64,000 bases of DNA from Apodemus sylvaticus (GCF_947179515.1 NC_067478.1:24854266-24918265); one strand, 5' to 3'; counted from the stretch's first letter, positions 1 through 12,109 are shown. Translations and numbers: made by a program. Notes: generated by a model from the sequence alone, not told the origin.

Positions 1-86
1 AGACCAGGCTGGCCTCGAACTCAGAAATCTGCCTGCCTCTGCCTCCCAAATGCTGGGATTAAAGGTGTGTGCCACCACTGCCTGGC
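1..86 (-). repeat. B1 SINE, cut by the window start
   Basis: Read on the minus strand this is the 5' part of a 7SL-derived B1 element (the GGCAGAGGCAGGC segment and the GTTCGAG box). Its 3' end lies outside the window. Confidence 0.9.
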
Positions 87-668
87 CAGGTTTATCTTTT
101 TAACCCCCTTTCTCATTTTGTTTATTTACTTGTTTGATTCTTTAAAAAAAAAAAAAAAGCCCTTTCTCCATTACTCCGATTTACGAAGGGCCACATCCAC
201 AATGAACTAGGATCTCAGGTTTGCTCTGGTAGAAGCCAAAGTGTTCCATTTGCTCTGTCGAGTCAGTTATATCTAGTCCCAGATGCTAATATTTCAGTAA
301 TAAAATACGTATGTACTCATTATTTTCTCTATTCTATAGTACAAATAAATTGTGTTTATTTGTTCCAAATCATTTAAAGACGTGCCAGTTCAATAATTCT
401 TCTGATAAAAGGCTCCGCAGCACGGGGATCAGTTTTCAAAGGGCTGGCAGTCCTGCTGCTCACTCGGGCACTCTGAGTAAAGATGGAGGGCAACTCTCAG
501 TGCCCAGGCCAAGGCTCTCTGGCTCCTGTGAGCCCCGGAGCATTTTTTTAGTGTGTCAGTTCTTGGCTTTTTTGGCTTTATGAACCCTTAAAGTATTGGG
601 AAGACAATATAGACTTAAAAGTTAGTATAGCTGATCACTATATTAACAAAGTCAGGAAACAAGGGATT

Positions 669-709
<41 letters not shown>

Positions 710-1840
710 GGCAGTAACTAGAGTCATGAAAGCTGGCGTTGGTTTTATTATGTGGCCAAGGGTGACTTTGATCTTCTGATTTTTCTTCTGCCTTCATTTA
801 CCTTCTGAGTTCTGTCATTACAGATGTGTATAAACCTAGCTAAGAAGGGACTTTTTAACAGCAAGAATTTCCAAATGGGATTCCCTGACCTCCAATACAC
901 TAGCTGGAACAGGAGACACCAGGGCATGTGAGTCCCTTCTGGTTCCCTTCTCCAGAGTGGCTGCCTTGAGTTTCCAGGACCTCAACAGTCAGAGCCAGCC
1001 TTTTAGGGAGCAAGTTTCAAAAAATAGAGTTCAGAGACCCGAAGTTGGTGTCACACCCCCTCACAGCGTATGAACTCCAGGATCTTAGGGCTGGATCTTT
1101 GCTGTCATATTCCTCTTGATGAACATGACTCTCAGCGCCTCACTAGCTGACTAAACACAGAAATCTCTTTGGACCTGGCTGTGGCTGCCCAGTACTCAGT
1201 AGGGAGTTTACCAATAAATCAAACTCAATCTCTTTCTTTGTATCTCCCATTAAGTAACTAAGGAAATACTTGCTGTATACTCCTTCAAAGAGAGGGGAAA
1301 TGACTAATATTGTGCTGGGAGAGGAAATAGTTTCCCCAAAGGCTGTTTTATAGCAACTTGATTTCCTCTGGGCCTTGTGTCTTTGACTTGGCAGTCTACG
1401 CTGTGCAGAGGGAAGGTGCCCGTGCCTTTCCCAGTCCCAGGTTCTCAGCCAGTCTGCCGTTAGAACCACCTGGCTGAGGTAAAACTGATAATACTCAGGG
1501 ACCCACCACTGATCAAGTCAACTAGACTCTCCAAAGGTGGCGTTTAGGAGATGTCCCTGGTGATTCTGATGTGTGTCCGAGGCTGAGACATTGGGTCTAG
1601 GAGCATTCTTTGTGTTCTTGTAAAGCAGGAGACAGTTATGAGGCAGAAGAGGCTGCCGGTGAGGAGGGAAACCGGGGATCACAGACTGTCTGCAATACCC
1701 TGTAGGTGTAAGCCCTTGGCTTTGTCTTTCATAAACCAGAGAACATGACGGGTGCCATATCCAGTTTTTTGAGATAACTGGTGTGCCTGGTATAAAGTGT
1801 GGACTTCTGGTCAAGGATCAAGGCTTTGTTATTGGACTGT
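87..1840. other. Intergenic sequence, no gene recognised
   Basis: It holds an A-run near 144-158, an ATTT tetranucleotide repeat at 667-708 and, just after it (about 715-835), a badly decayed SINE-like stretch. Short open frames here have no family resemblance, no codon bias and no splice context. Confidence 0.6.
667..708. repeat. (ATTT)n microsatellite
   Basis: About ten uninterrupted ATTT units are visible directly. Confidence 0.95.
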
Positions 1841-1980
1841 TTTGTTTTCTGAGACAGGTTTTCTTGTGATCCAGGCTGTCCTGGAACTCACTGTGTAACC
1901 AGGATGACCTTAAAGTACTGATCCTCCTGCCTCAGCATCCTGAATGCTAAGATTATGTACCTGTGTCAGCACACCTGGCT
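1841..1980 (-). repeat. Diverged B1-type SINE
   Basis: The order GAGACAGG, CAGGCTGTCCTGGAACTCA, then CTCCTGCCTCAGCATCC and ACACCTGGCT is the reverse complement of B1 with many substitutions. Confidence 0.75.
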
Positions 1981-2511
1981 TATGTGGTTTTGGTAGCTTA
2001 ACCATGAGCAAGCACTGATTCAGGTGAGGGATTGGGGGTTAAGAGAGGGGCCCTGATATCTAGCGGCAAAGGCTAGAAATACTGCCAATAGGGGACAGCT
2101 CTTCACAACCCTAATACCCATAGTGGTCGTGAGAGAATGGGGCCATGGGGCTCACTGACGCAGTACTGCCCAACCACAACTACTGAAGGAGGGAGTGTGT
2201 GGGTCACAGGCATCCTGGCTAGAGGGGAAAGTGCACAACCACAGAGTCACATAACCGCAGATGCTCTGTGCTGGAAAGAAGTCCCAAGGCCCAAACAATG
2301 ACTATCCTCAGCCACTGCACAGGACTGCACAGTGCCGGGAAGCCGGCCGGGGCAGGACAACCAATGGATTTGTTAGAAAAGCAAGAGGTATAGCCACACT
2401 GAGAGTTCTTTTCCTAGACATCAGACCTAAGGACTTTTATGAGATGAGCTGAGAGTATTTACTCAGTGCCTGGAGATTGATACTAACAAGACAAAGGCAG
2501 ACCAGAGAAAA

Positions 2512-2640
2512 AGCTGGGCGTGGTAGGGTATGTCTACTACCCAAGCACTCAGAAGGCAGAAGCAGGAAGATCTGAAGTTCCAAGTCATTATGATCTCTAT
2601 GTAACTAGTTCTACTTTGTGAGAAATGTCCGCACCCACAT
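2512..2640 (+). repeat. Diverged B1/B4-type SINE fragment
   Basis: It starts with GCTGGGCGTGGTAGGGTATG and keeps the CCAAGCACTCAGAAGGCAGA portion. The 3' half is unrecognisable. Confidence 0.55.
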
Positions 2641-2669
2641 TCCCCTCCCTGTGCCAACAATAAATAAAC

Positions 2670-2780
2670 AGGAAGGAAGGAAGGAGGAAGGAAGGAAGGA
2701 AGGAGGAAGGAAGGAAGGAAGGAAGGAAGGGAAGAAGGAAGGAAGGAGAGAAGAAGGGAGGAAAAGGAAAGAGAAAAGAA
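2670..2780. repeat. (GGAA)n purine-rich microsatellite
   Basis: Imperfect GGAA/GGAGGAA units lie between two SINE fragments. Complementary-strand open frames here are Phe/Leu/Pro/Ser repeats and not genes. Confidence 0.9.
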
Positions 2781-2890
2781 GCAGAGCATAATGTGGTAGT
2801 ACAAGCCAGCTACTTGGGATGCTGAGGCAGGAGGATTGCTTGTTCATGTATTTTAAGGCCAATCTGGGCAACAAAGGAAGACCCTATGCC
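2781..2890 (+). repeat. Old 7SL-derived SINE monomer
   Basis: It contains CCAGCTACTTGGGATGCTGA and GGCAGGAGGATTGCTT, the Alu/B1 left-arm signature, followed by CCAATCTGGGCAACA. Strongly diverged, so probably an early B1 or proto-B1. Confidence 0.65.
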
Positions 2891-3290
2891 CCCCCTCCAG
2901 CCTAGTGAGGCTGTCGATTAGCAGAGCGGGGAGAGACAGGAGGGTCATTGGAGGCCGCTTGTACACCAGCTCCAGGAGGGGGCAGGAAGTTGATCCATCA
3001 GACCATGGTAAATGTAAGAGAAGCAGCGAGCTGCCCAGGAGGGAGGGCTAGCCAGACCACAGAGAAACCCTGGGACCACTGGTATCCTGTCTCAAGACCA
3101 CACAATGAAATCCCTTTTCTTCCCTCAGAGAAACTTCAGGATCCAAACCATACTAATTGGAAATTTTGTATTTTTAACTGATTTAATTCCAACTATTGAC
3201 ATATTAAAGAATGTTTAAAGACACATACAAATATTCCAAGTGAGTGAAAGAAAATTTCAAATTGTTTAAGTTATGGATCACACACATTTG

Positions 3291-3402
3291 TTATTTTCTG
3301 AGACAGAGCCTCAAAGTCCAGACTGGCCTGGAACTTACTCTGTAGACCTTTCTGGACTGTAATCCTCCTGCTTCAGCCTTCTACGTGCTAGGTATGTCTA
3401 GT
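3291..3402 (-). repeat. Diverged B1-type SINE fragment
   Basis: GAGACAGAGCCTCAAAGTCCA and CTGGCCTGGAACTTACTCTG retain the minus-strand B1 order. Confidence 0.65.
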
Positions 3403-4049
3403 TCATTAATCTTGGGGAATACATTTCCCTTCAATACCAGAGTGCTATGCACTTCCTTGATTTTGTCCAGAGATTTAAATAACTCAACCGGTGTAGCAAT
3501 CTGGTGTCCGCTCTAACATGCCCCAGTGAGCCTGGGCCTGAGCCAGCACACCCCTCCCCTCCACTGGCTGGTTTAAGAACAAGTGCACTGTCAGTCAAGC
3601 ACATGACCAGAGCTTAGCAATCACCAAGGGCTTCTGGGAAAGGGGTTCAGGTTCCTAAGGGAGGTCCTGGGAGAGCTGGGTCCTCCTGCTGTTGGGTATT
3701 TTAAATGTGAATGTGATGCTGCTGCAGTCTCAAGGCAAAAGGTGGCAGCATGGTTGGTTAGCAGGTCTCCTGTGTCAGGTGGGAGCACTGATCTCTGGGT
3801 ATTCTTTTTGTAAGACAACAACAATAATGTCTTCATCATTTGAGTGACAGATACAAAGATATGGCACTTATTAATCACAACTACATGAACATATCCAGGA
3901 ATGGAGGAGACTTAGAGGTTCTATGTACGTGGAATTCTACTCTGATTTATATTGTGAAATGCATATGGGTGTAGTAATCTGTTTCTGCCCGGTGTTGTTA
4001 GTTCCAAGCTGGGGTTCCTGGCTTTCGTAAGTTGAAGGAGATGAATATG

Positions 4050-4050
4050 A

Positions 4051-4114
<64 letters not shown>
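4050..4114. repeat. (GT)n(AT)n compound microsatellite
   Basis: A run of GT from 4050 gives way at about 4083 to some 16 AT units. It is likely length-polymorphic. Confidence 0.95.
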
Positions 4115-4116
<2 letters not shown>

Positions 4117-4239
4117 AAATTAAGTGAGATAAAGTTTTGTAGCTGGAACACACCTGTGATACAAAACAAACTAGCAGTGATGGTTATTATCCAAATAAAA
4201 GATATACAAACGTTGCTTTAGCTATATTACAACTATGTA

Positions 4240-4266
4240 TACACACACACACACACACACACACAC
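4240..4266. repeat. (AC)n microsatellite
   Basis: About 13 AC units. The flanks 4267-5330 hold no recognisable gene or young repeat; a triple GGGACC occurs near 5031-5048. Confidence 0.95.
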
Positions 4267-5339
4267 CAGCCATGAAATACAAAGCAAAATGAGACACATA
4301 AAGCAGCCAAACTGCTGGAGTAATGGGAACATGCGTTGTCAGAGTTGAGACAAGAAAAAACTTAAGGAGCAGAAGAGGAATTGGAATCCTGGTTAATTTT
4401 TACATTTTTAAAATGTTCCTAACTTTTCAAATTCCCTGCCAAAATATACTGCCTGCATAGTCAGGTAAAAAGTCATAAAAACACACCGTGGAAATTTGAA
4501 TGCATGATTTAAAGAAAAGCAGCAATCAAAATGCCCACAGCAATATTGTCTTTTTATAAAGTAGAAAACTTGGTAGCTTCCTAACGTGGGGTTGCTCAAT
4601 AGATCAGGCTGCATTTGCATTACACAGTTGTTAAATGGTTAAGGACTGTGTAGCAACATAGAAAAATGGATACATTAATGGCTTTGTTAGTGGTCAGACT
4701 GGAGGATTCTTGGATTCTCATCCTATTTATAAGTTACCATGATTTACTACAATATTGTTTTGTAATAAAAAGTTAATGAAATAAAAAGAAAATAAGTGTA
4801 AAATTCGATCAGACCGTGTGTGACTTCGGGGGTCGAGTCTTTTTCTCTTGTGGTTGTAGCTGAAGGACGGAGCTGTTTCTCACACCCCAGGCAGGTCCCC
4901 AAGGCTGGCTCTCTTGGAGGCCAGAATGTGGAAGACATGGTTCTTTGGTTTACCCAAACCACGTGACCACTCACCGGCTTCATAGTGGGTTCTGGGGCTG
5001 TCTTCCTCTGCCAGGGATGCTAAGGCAAGGGACCGGGACCGGGACCGGATGTGGTTTTTCCTCTTTTCACTGATATTTGGCGCTATCTGTGAAAGGATGC
5101 CACTCAAAGAGAAAAAAATATGATCTACAGAGTCTGTATGGGGTCCCCAACTTTTGCATACAGGTGAAGAGGATTTACTCCCCGGTTTAGGGGTTCCTGC
5201 TATAATTTAGTGCCACATTAGGCAGGCCCAGAACTAAAGCCAAGAGACCTGTGAACTAACTCACTTTCTACCCAAGGGACAGGTGCTCATGGTGCTCTTT
5301 GGGGGGACAGCATCTGATCAGAAGGGAGCCCCTTCGAAG

Positions 5340-5770
5340 TGTCCTGGCAGGCGACAGAGGGCTCTGTGGCCTCCTGCCACAGCGCCCCGGCCTCCTCATT
5401 TCCTCTCCCCTGTGGGGCCATCTGTAACCGGGCGGGGAGGGGCGGGTCCTGGGTGTCGCCACGCACAGGCGGGTCAGCTGCGTCCAGTTAGCGGGGACAG
5501 GCTCCGCACGGAGTTGGGCGCGTAATGGGGACCATGCTGAGCCTAATGGGAAGCAGCCGCAGCGCGGCGGCCAAGCCCCTTCCCACGGGGCCCGAGAGCG
5601 GCCGAGATAAAACGCAGGAACCGCGAGAGGCGCTTTGATTCCAATACGAAACAAATTATTCCTCTCGGAATGGAAGAAAATCAGTCAGGGCGGAATCTCA
5701 CGGCCGTCATTCCTCCCTGCCAGCCTCCGCCGGCGGCCCCGGGGCCTGACGACCTGCGACTCTGGGCAGG
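5340..5770. other. Small CpG-rich patch, about 16 kb downstream of Foxl2
   Basis: CpG dinucleotides are clearly denser here than in the surrounding AT-balanced sequence, with GGGCGGGG/GGGGCGGG GC-box-like strings near 5430-5450. No splice-linked or conserved coding frame is apparent. It could be a promoter or enhancer-associated CpG patch; this is inference from base composition only. Confidence 0.5.
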
Positions 5771-6108
5771 AACCGTGCGCTCAAATCTACAGCAGATCAG
5801 GGGATGCCCCAGATCATCTTCAGGGCGGCGGTCTCCAAGCTTGGGCCCATCAGAAGGGGCCAAGTGAAGTTTGAAGTGCTGGGATCCAACCCCAGAGTTT
5901 CTGGCTCTATAGGTGGGGTGAGGGTGGAGCCTCAGAATGTGCGGGGTGGGGGATGGGGTGCGTTTCCAGGTAATTGGGCCTGTGGTATCACTTTGAGAGC
6001 CATTTGACAGATGAAAACAGGTGAGCAGCTTGGCCTCTTGGGGGAGCCACTCCACCCCACCCCGCCCCCATACCCTAGGGGAAGCAATTTGTCCAATAAT
6101 CCCGCGCG

Positions 6109-6109
6109 A

Positions 6110-6145
<36 letters not shown>
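6109..6145. repeat. (AC)n microsatellite
   Basis: About 18 AC units, preceded by CGCGCGAG. Confidence 0.95.
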
Positions 6146-6146
<1 letters not shown>

Positions 6147-6426
6147 GGGTTCACCAGGAGATAAATAAACACATAAACATGCCTTGTTTTATGAGTTCCT
6201 GATGAAGGTTGACCCATGACACTTGTCCCTGCAGCCTGTGCCCAGGTGTTAGCAACTGAAAACTTGAACGTCCAGGGTGATGTCTCATTCCAGATATACA
6301 GTGACTTAGAGAAGGTTCCTGTTCTGTAGTTATCCTGTCTCCTTGGCCACAAGTAACTTCAGACAGGAACAGTTTTGGGATAAAGGTGGGAGTAGGGTTC
6401 TGGCAGCAAACTGAAGAGTGGCAATT

Positions 6427-6620
6427 CTTTTTTTTTTTTTTTTAAAGATTTATCTATTTATTATATGTAAGTACACTATAGTCGTCTTCAAACACATCAG
6501 AAGAGGGAGTCAGATCTCATTACGGATGGTTGTGAGCCACCATGTGGTTGCTGGGATTTGAACTCAGGACCTTCGGAAGAGCAGTCAGTACTCTTAACCG
6601 ATGAGCCATCTCTCCAGCCC
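6427..6620 (-). repeat. Full-length B2 SINE
   Basis: The minus strand shows the complete B2: tRNA-like head (GGGCTGGAGAGATGGCTCAT), body and A-rich tail. An imperfect target-site duplication ending GCAATTCTT flanks it (about 6421-6429 and 6628-6636). Confidence 0.93.
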
Positions 6621-7388
6621 AAGAGCAGCAATTCTTGCCGAGGTTTGTCAAATTGGAGCTGTACCTGGCTTCTTAGAACCTGCTCAGGTTTCTAAAAACT
6701 TGGCAATACCTTGGATGTGGGGTCTCTGGGAAGAAAGGCTCCTCTTTCTTCATTCCCCATAATTCTCTGCTCGCCTTACCCTCTCCCTTCCTTGAGGAGG
6801 GGAAAGAGCTGGTAGCTGAGGAGAGGCTGGATCCCTTTCACCTTCACCTGAGGGTCCTAGTCTAGAGTTCAGGCAACTCTTGAGGAGATATTTCTCTTTT
6901 GACCCTAGACCCAGCATTTGGCATTTTTGACACATCTGATGGTTGGAGAACAACACTATCAGGGAGGAAACAGAACAAAACTGACTGGAGTGATGTTCCT
7001 TCAGCATGCCACGAACTGGGGAGGTCTGGATCATTGTTTCTAAGCTTGAATGGGGCCAGTCTCTTCTGTGACCTGAAGGCAGGGAGATGGTTAGACACAC
7101 TTTCATGGGCATCCTGAAGTTTGGGACTGTGGATGGAGGCAAGAGAGGTCCAATGCTGTCCAATTTGGAGAGAGTTTGGGAATGCCCTACAAGACATTCC
7201 AGAAAAGCACAGGGAATAGTATGCCTGAGATCTTCAGAAAAGTATGTTTCTTTAGGAATTTATCACACCATTTAAGAGATTTGGAATATGCCAAATGTGA
7301 ATAATCATGGCATTTAAAATTTAGATCAAGATGTAAGTCTCTAGATGGAAAATCAGCTATGTATAAACCATCATTTTAGCTATCTATA
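6621..7388. other. Unique intergenic sequence
   Basis: Overlapping open frames exist on both strands between 6750 and 7200, but they show no domain, no repeats and no plausible splice partners. I see nothing assignable. Confidence 0.5.
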
Positions 7389-7600
7389 TTTTATTTTTAT
7401 GTCTATGGATGTTTTGCCTTCCTATATGTCTGTGCACCATCTATGTGCCTGGTGCCTGAGGAAGCCACATGAGGACATTAAGTCCCCTGAATCTGGAGTT
7501 TCAGAAGGTCGTGAGCCACCAGGTGGGTGCTGAGACTCAAACCTGGATCCTCTAGAAGAGCAATCAGTGCTCTTAACCTCTGAGCCGTCTCTCCAGCCCC
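7389..7600 (-). repeat. B3-type SINE
   Basis: The tRNA-derived head GGGGCTGGAGAGACGGCTCA is at the right end. The body includes the CCACCAGGTGGGTGC core (7516-7530) that resembles a CTCF site. Confidence 0.85.
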
Positions 7601-7844
7601 AAATCATATTTTAATAACTCTCTTAAAATTGGTTATTTTGAGTCTATGTATGTTATTAGGGAATGGCTAAATTGACTATTGTTCTGTCTCTGGTTTTTGT
7701 TGTGGAACTCAATTTCTACTCTATACTGGAATGGACAGGGTTACTCTAAAAGCTCCAGGTGTCCTGTGGAGTCTGGGAACAGTCATTTTAAAGCCACCTA
7801 AATACTCTTAGACATCAGCTGGGCTCGGAAACTCTTGAGCAAGC

Positions 7845-8196
7845 GTGTTAGTTCCTTTATTATTGTTAATGATAAGATACCATGATAAGGTAGCTGACAA
7901 AGCTTAAGGTAACTTAGAAAATGAAAGCGTTTAACTGGGTTTACAATCCCAGAGGATTAAAGTCTGTGATGGTAGATGGGAGCATGAGCTGCCTGGAACA
8001 GTAGCTGATCTAAACAGGAGACAGCTGACAGGCACTGAGTTTGGCCTGAGAATTTGGAATCTCAAGTTCATCTCTGGAGACACACCTTCTCCAACATGGC
8101 CACACCTCCTAATCCTTCCTAAACAATTCCACCAACTAGGGACCGAGTATTCAAACAGATAAGCTCATAGGGACTGTTCTCATTTAAGCCACCACA
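7845..8196 (+). repeat. Rodent interspersed repeat, family not assigned
   Basis: It opens with GTTAGTTCCTTTATTATTG and ends with CATTTAAGCCACCACA, the same start and end style as the element at 55809-56562. I recognise the pattern as a common murine dispersed repeat but cannot name the family. Confidence 0.6.
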
Positions 8197-8469
8197 GCAA
8201 GTACATGATTCGATTGGTTCCAGACTAATAAAAATGAGAGGTTAGGGGTTGCCTGCTTGCCTGCTCTCCAATGAGTACTAACTGATCTCTACCTTCTGGA
8301 AGGACTCACAGTCAGACCGCTTTCCTCAACAACACTTCCAGTTGACAGAACCAGGATAGCACCTGATCCTGCTGGGCCAATTAGATCCTCTCAAATAGGT
8401 GAATGGAATTGAGGTTCATCTCTTGCACAGAGCAGAGGAAAGGACTGACCAGAGTAGGGAGACAGGTTA

Positions 8470-8694
8470 ATTTATTTTTCTGCTACTGGGAATTGAACTC
8501 AGGGCAAGGGAATTCCATTTGCTACTGAGCTATCTTCCCCGTACCTTTTAACCTTTTATTTTCAAAAGGGGGTCTCATCAAGTTGTCTAGACTGGTCTTG
8601 AACTTGCTGCATAGCTCAGGTTGGTTTTCAGCTTGTAGTTTTCTTTCCTTAGCTTCCCAAGTGAATGGGATTATAGTTGTGCATCACCAGGAAC
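8470..8694 (-). repeat. B4-type (ID/B1 fusion) SINE
   Basis: An ID-like portion (GGAATTGAACTCAGGGCAAG, 8490-8550) is joined to a diverged B1 portion (TCTAGACTGGTCTTGAACTT). Confidence 0.7.
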
Positions 8695-8715
8695 AGCAAC
8701 ACAAATCCATTCTTT

Positions 8716-8845
8716 TCTGAAGGCGGGTTCTTCCTGGCTGCCCTGAAACCTATATATAGACTAGCCTGGCATTGAACTTACAGAGATCCTCCTGCCCCTG
8801 ATTCCTAACTGCTGGGATAAAAGGTATGTGCACCATGCCCAGCTA
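8716..8845 (-). repeat. Diverged B1 SINE
   Basis: CTGGCTGCCCTGAAACC, then CTAGCCTGGCATTGAACTTA and CTGCTGGGATAAAAGG in minus-strand B1 order. Confidence 0.75.
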
Positions 8846-9057
8846 CAAATTAACTCTGAAGACCCTTCAGCCTTTCTTGGAGTCTTTTAGGTATTCTGAC
8901 TGGGGTTCCAGGATCATCTACAAATACCCATCTTCTACCTATGGTTTGGTTAAGTCAGTTATAGCAGGTTTATATTTCTTTTGACCAAAGTGACCTGTCA
9001 TGTACCAAGATGAGACAGCATAACCAAAGTTCACAGAAACAAAATATGCATTTACCC

Positions 9058-9058
<1 letters not shown>

Positions 9059-9104
<46 letters not shown>
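9059..9104. repeat. (AC)n microsatellite
   Basis: 23 uninterrupted AC units. Confidence 0.97.
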
Positions 9105-9106
<2 letters not shown>

Positions 9107-9305
9107 TCTTGGACTCAGGAATATCTATATGGTTCCAGCAGAAAATTCCTTGGAATCTCTGATTTCCAGGGAGAACTTAGAAAAAACCCTCAATTTTCTG
9201 CTCAAATAGGAACAGTTCCTGATGCAACTGTGTGTGCTTCGTCAGCCCATGGAGGAACTATGGGCTCCAGGGTTGTGAAGCATCTCTAGAGACCACCTCT
9301 AAAGA

Positions 9306-9435
9306 GCTGGGCAGAGTGGCTCATGCCTCTTATGACAGTACTTAAGTCACAAAGAAGCCGTGGGTTTAAGGCTAGGATGGTCCATGTAGCAAGTTTCAGG
9401 CCAGCCTGGGTTACAAAGTGAGACTTTGTCTCAAC
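9306..9435 (+). repeat. Diverged B1/B4 SINE
   Basis: GCTGGGCAGAGTGGCTCATG head and GGCCAGCCTGGGTTACAAAG body are retained. Confidence 0.65.
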
Positions 9436-9444
9436 TCCAACCTA

Positions 9445-9592
9445 TGCATGTATGTATGTATGTACGTATGCATGTATGTCCTATCTATGTACCCATGTGT
9501 CTACCCATATATACATATATATGTGTGTATCAATCTATCTATGTGACTATTAATCTATCTGACTTAAAATCTTTCTCTGTGAGATTTGTGTG

Positions 9593-9638
<46 letters not shown>

Positions 9639-9650
9639 TGCGCGCGCATT
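9445..9650. repeat. ATGT/ATCT and (GT)n simple repeats
   Basis: ATGT-rich sequence to about 9555, then a long GT run from 9595 ending in CGCGCGC, potentially Z-DNA-forming. Confidence 0.9.
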
Positions 9651-9849
9651 TGAGATTACAGGGCTAGACCAGTTGGGTTAAAATTGTTTTTGTTGTTTTG
9701 TTTTGAAGATAAGGTCTTGCCAAGGGACTTTGCTCTACCGTGATGTAGCCCAGGATAGCTTCAAACACATGGCTCTCCCTGCTTGAGTTTGTTGCATGCT
9801 CAGATTTTATCACCAAACTTGGGTCTAAATTAAAGTGATTTTAAATGAT

Positions 9850-10005
9850 GCCCAGTGTGGAGGCACACGCCTTTGAGACAAGCACTTGGGAGGCAGAGGC
9901 AGACTTGAGCATGAGACTGACCTGATATATATAGTGGGTTCCTGTCAAGGACACACAGTCAACACTACATAGTGAAACACTGTCTCAAAACAAAAACAGC
10001 AAATA
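9850..10005 (+). repeat. B1 SINE
   Basis: GCCCAGTGTGGAGGCACACG head and CACTTGGGAGGCAGAGGCAG, with an imperfect A-rich tail ending CAAAACAAAAACAG. The preceding 9687-9812 is a further, very decayed SINE-like stretch. Confidence 0.8.
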
Positions 10006-10133
10006 TAAATAATATTTTTTTAGTCTCTTTCCAAGAGGGAAGTAGTGTTCTCCTTATCTTTCCCCATCTGGGAGATGGATTTTGGAAGATATTTTGTATG
10101 TCAAACCAATAAACCCTACTTTCCCCCCTTCTT

Positions 10134-10416
10134 TTGATTGATTTATTTATTTTATGTATATGAGTACACTGTAGTTGTACAGATGGTTGAGAGCCATCAT
10201 GTGGTTGCTGGGAATTGAACTCAGAACCTCTGCTCACTCTGGTCCAAAGATTTATTTATTATTATTTGTAAGTACACTGTAGCTGTCTTTAGACACACCA
10301 GAAGAGGGCATCAGATCTCATTATGGATGGTTGTGAGCCACCATGTGGTTGCTGGGATTTGAACTCAGGACCTGAGGAAGAGCAGTCAGTGCTCTTCTGA
10401 GCCATCTCTCCAGCCC
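10134..10416 (-). repeat. Two adjacent B2 SINE copies
   Basis: A partial B2 (about 10134-10244) is followed directly by a more complete one (10245-10416, ending CATCTCTCCAGCCC). Confidence 0.85.
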
Positions 10417-10429
10417 TCTTTTGATTTTT

Positions 10430-10592
10430 CTTTTTTTGTTTTTGTTTTTTTGTTTTTGAGACAGAGTTTCTCTGTGTAGTCCTGGCTGTCCTGGAACTCA
10501 CTCTGTAGACCAGGCTGGCCTTGAACTCAGAAATGTGCCTGCCTCTGCCTTCCAAGTGCTGGGATTAAAGGCGTGCGCCACTACTGCCCGGC
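10430..10592 (-). repeat. B1 SINE, nearly full length
   Basis: T-rich tail complement, GAGACAGAGTTTCTCTGTG and a final GCCCGGC define both ends. Confidence 0.92.
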
Positions 10593-10738
10593 GTTTTCTG
10601 ATTTTTCAAGACTGCGTTTCTCTGTGTAGCTCTGGCTGTCCTGGAATTCACTGTGTAGACCAGACTGGCCTCTCTGAGATCTGCCTGCCTCTGTCTCCTG
10701 AGTGCTGGGATTAAAGGTGTGTGCCACCACAGCCCAGA
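10593..10738 (-). repeat. B1 SINE, tandem to the previous one
   Basis: A second, more diverged B1 in the same orientation with no spacer, making a head-to-tail SINE cluster from 10134 to 10738. Confidence 0.88.
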
Positions 10739-10909
10739 TAAATGCCTGCTTTTATTGTGAACATAAAAAAACAGAACCCAGAAAAGCTCAATCTTTCTGG
10801 AATATGTCAGACATAATTTCAAGCCAAATGTGTCTTTCCAGCCTGGCTCTCTGAGCTGGTGAAATGAATCAGATCATTTGCCTTCTGAGCTCTAGATAAT
10901 GCAAACAGA

Positions 10910-10940
<31 letters not shown>

Positions 10941-12109
10941 GCAGCAAATGTGCCTTTTATTTTAGAAACAAAAATATCATTTCTGACCCAACAATAGCCG
11001 GATCCCTGTGAATGAAGGGTTTGCATATTTTCCTGTTTTAACAGCCCAAGCCCAAGCCTGATTGTCAGTAGGTCATGAGCAGCCCAAGGAGTGTGTTGGG
11101 AACAACTGCCTGAGCCCTGAGAACTTCTGCCCGGCTTCGTGCCAGAATTTTGGCTTCTGCTTAGCAGTAGTGGTGGGGTCAGGAGTTGAGGGAGAGGGCA
11201 ACTGCAGGGATCCTAAAGCCATAGCCACTGCCAGAAGCAGCAGCTATAGCTGGTACGGAGATAGAGGCAGAAGAGTGCTAACTATTACATGGAGTTTTCT
11301 TTGTACAGTCACCAGGCTAAGAGTGTAATTAGGTACTCGACGTAGAAGGCATTGATAACGGAATTTGTACACAGCAGTTCAGAGAGCACAAGTAGCTCTC
11401 CTGAGGGTCAAGTGAATGAATGCTTGACCCGTAACTCTTGCAAAGTATTATATAAACCCAGCTCACAAACACTGTTTAGCTTTCAGTTTACCTGGCTTCG
11501 GTCCTAGAAGCAGCATAGGATGGCTGTCCAGATAAGATGCAGATTCCTGGTGGTTTTCAAGCCACCCTTCCCATCAGACCTGTGCCCTGGGTCTCCAGCT
11601 GAGGGAGGTAGCTGTCAGAGGGGCTGGAAGGCTCTCTTCCACAGCAGGACAGCCACAAATTTTTGGGTGGATTCTTTGTGTCCTGAGAAGGGGACCCTAG
11701 CTCTCTTTATTAGAGTATTAAAAGGTTAATATTTACTGATTAACTATCGGTTGTGTATTGAATACCCCAAGAGGTGTGGCGAAGGAACTATTCTTGATTA
11801 GGAAATAGAATTGGTGGTTTATCCACAGGATGGATTTTTAAACAGTCATTGTATATATTTTTTTCAAACAAGATCTGGAGAAATCCTTATAGACAGCATT
11901 TAAGACAAGCAGAACACAAAATTGAAAATTCTTGAGGCAAGAGGAGGTCAGCCTGGGCTACATATATACCAAGATCCTGTACCTTATATGAAAATTACAG
12001 TCTGCTAATTTGGGAAATGGATTTAACTTGTGTTACAGCATATTAATAAACTGAAAGTGTCACCAAGATGTTAGCTGTGTCACCTCCATCAGAGGACGGC
12101 TGGGGTTGC
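10739..12109. other. Unique intergenic sequence
   Basis: Contains a (GT)n run at 10912-10940. The rest shows no repeats I recognise and no supportable gene. Confidence 0.5.

Noticed and set aside
5681..6352. 223-codon minus-strand frame
   Set aside because: Runs through the (AC)n repeat (poly Cys-Val) and has no recognisable domain or conserved start.
6427..6620. tRNA-like sequences at SINE heads (here and in other B2/B3/B4 copies)
   Set aside because: They are the tRNA-derived 5' parts of SINEs, not functional tRNA genes.
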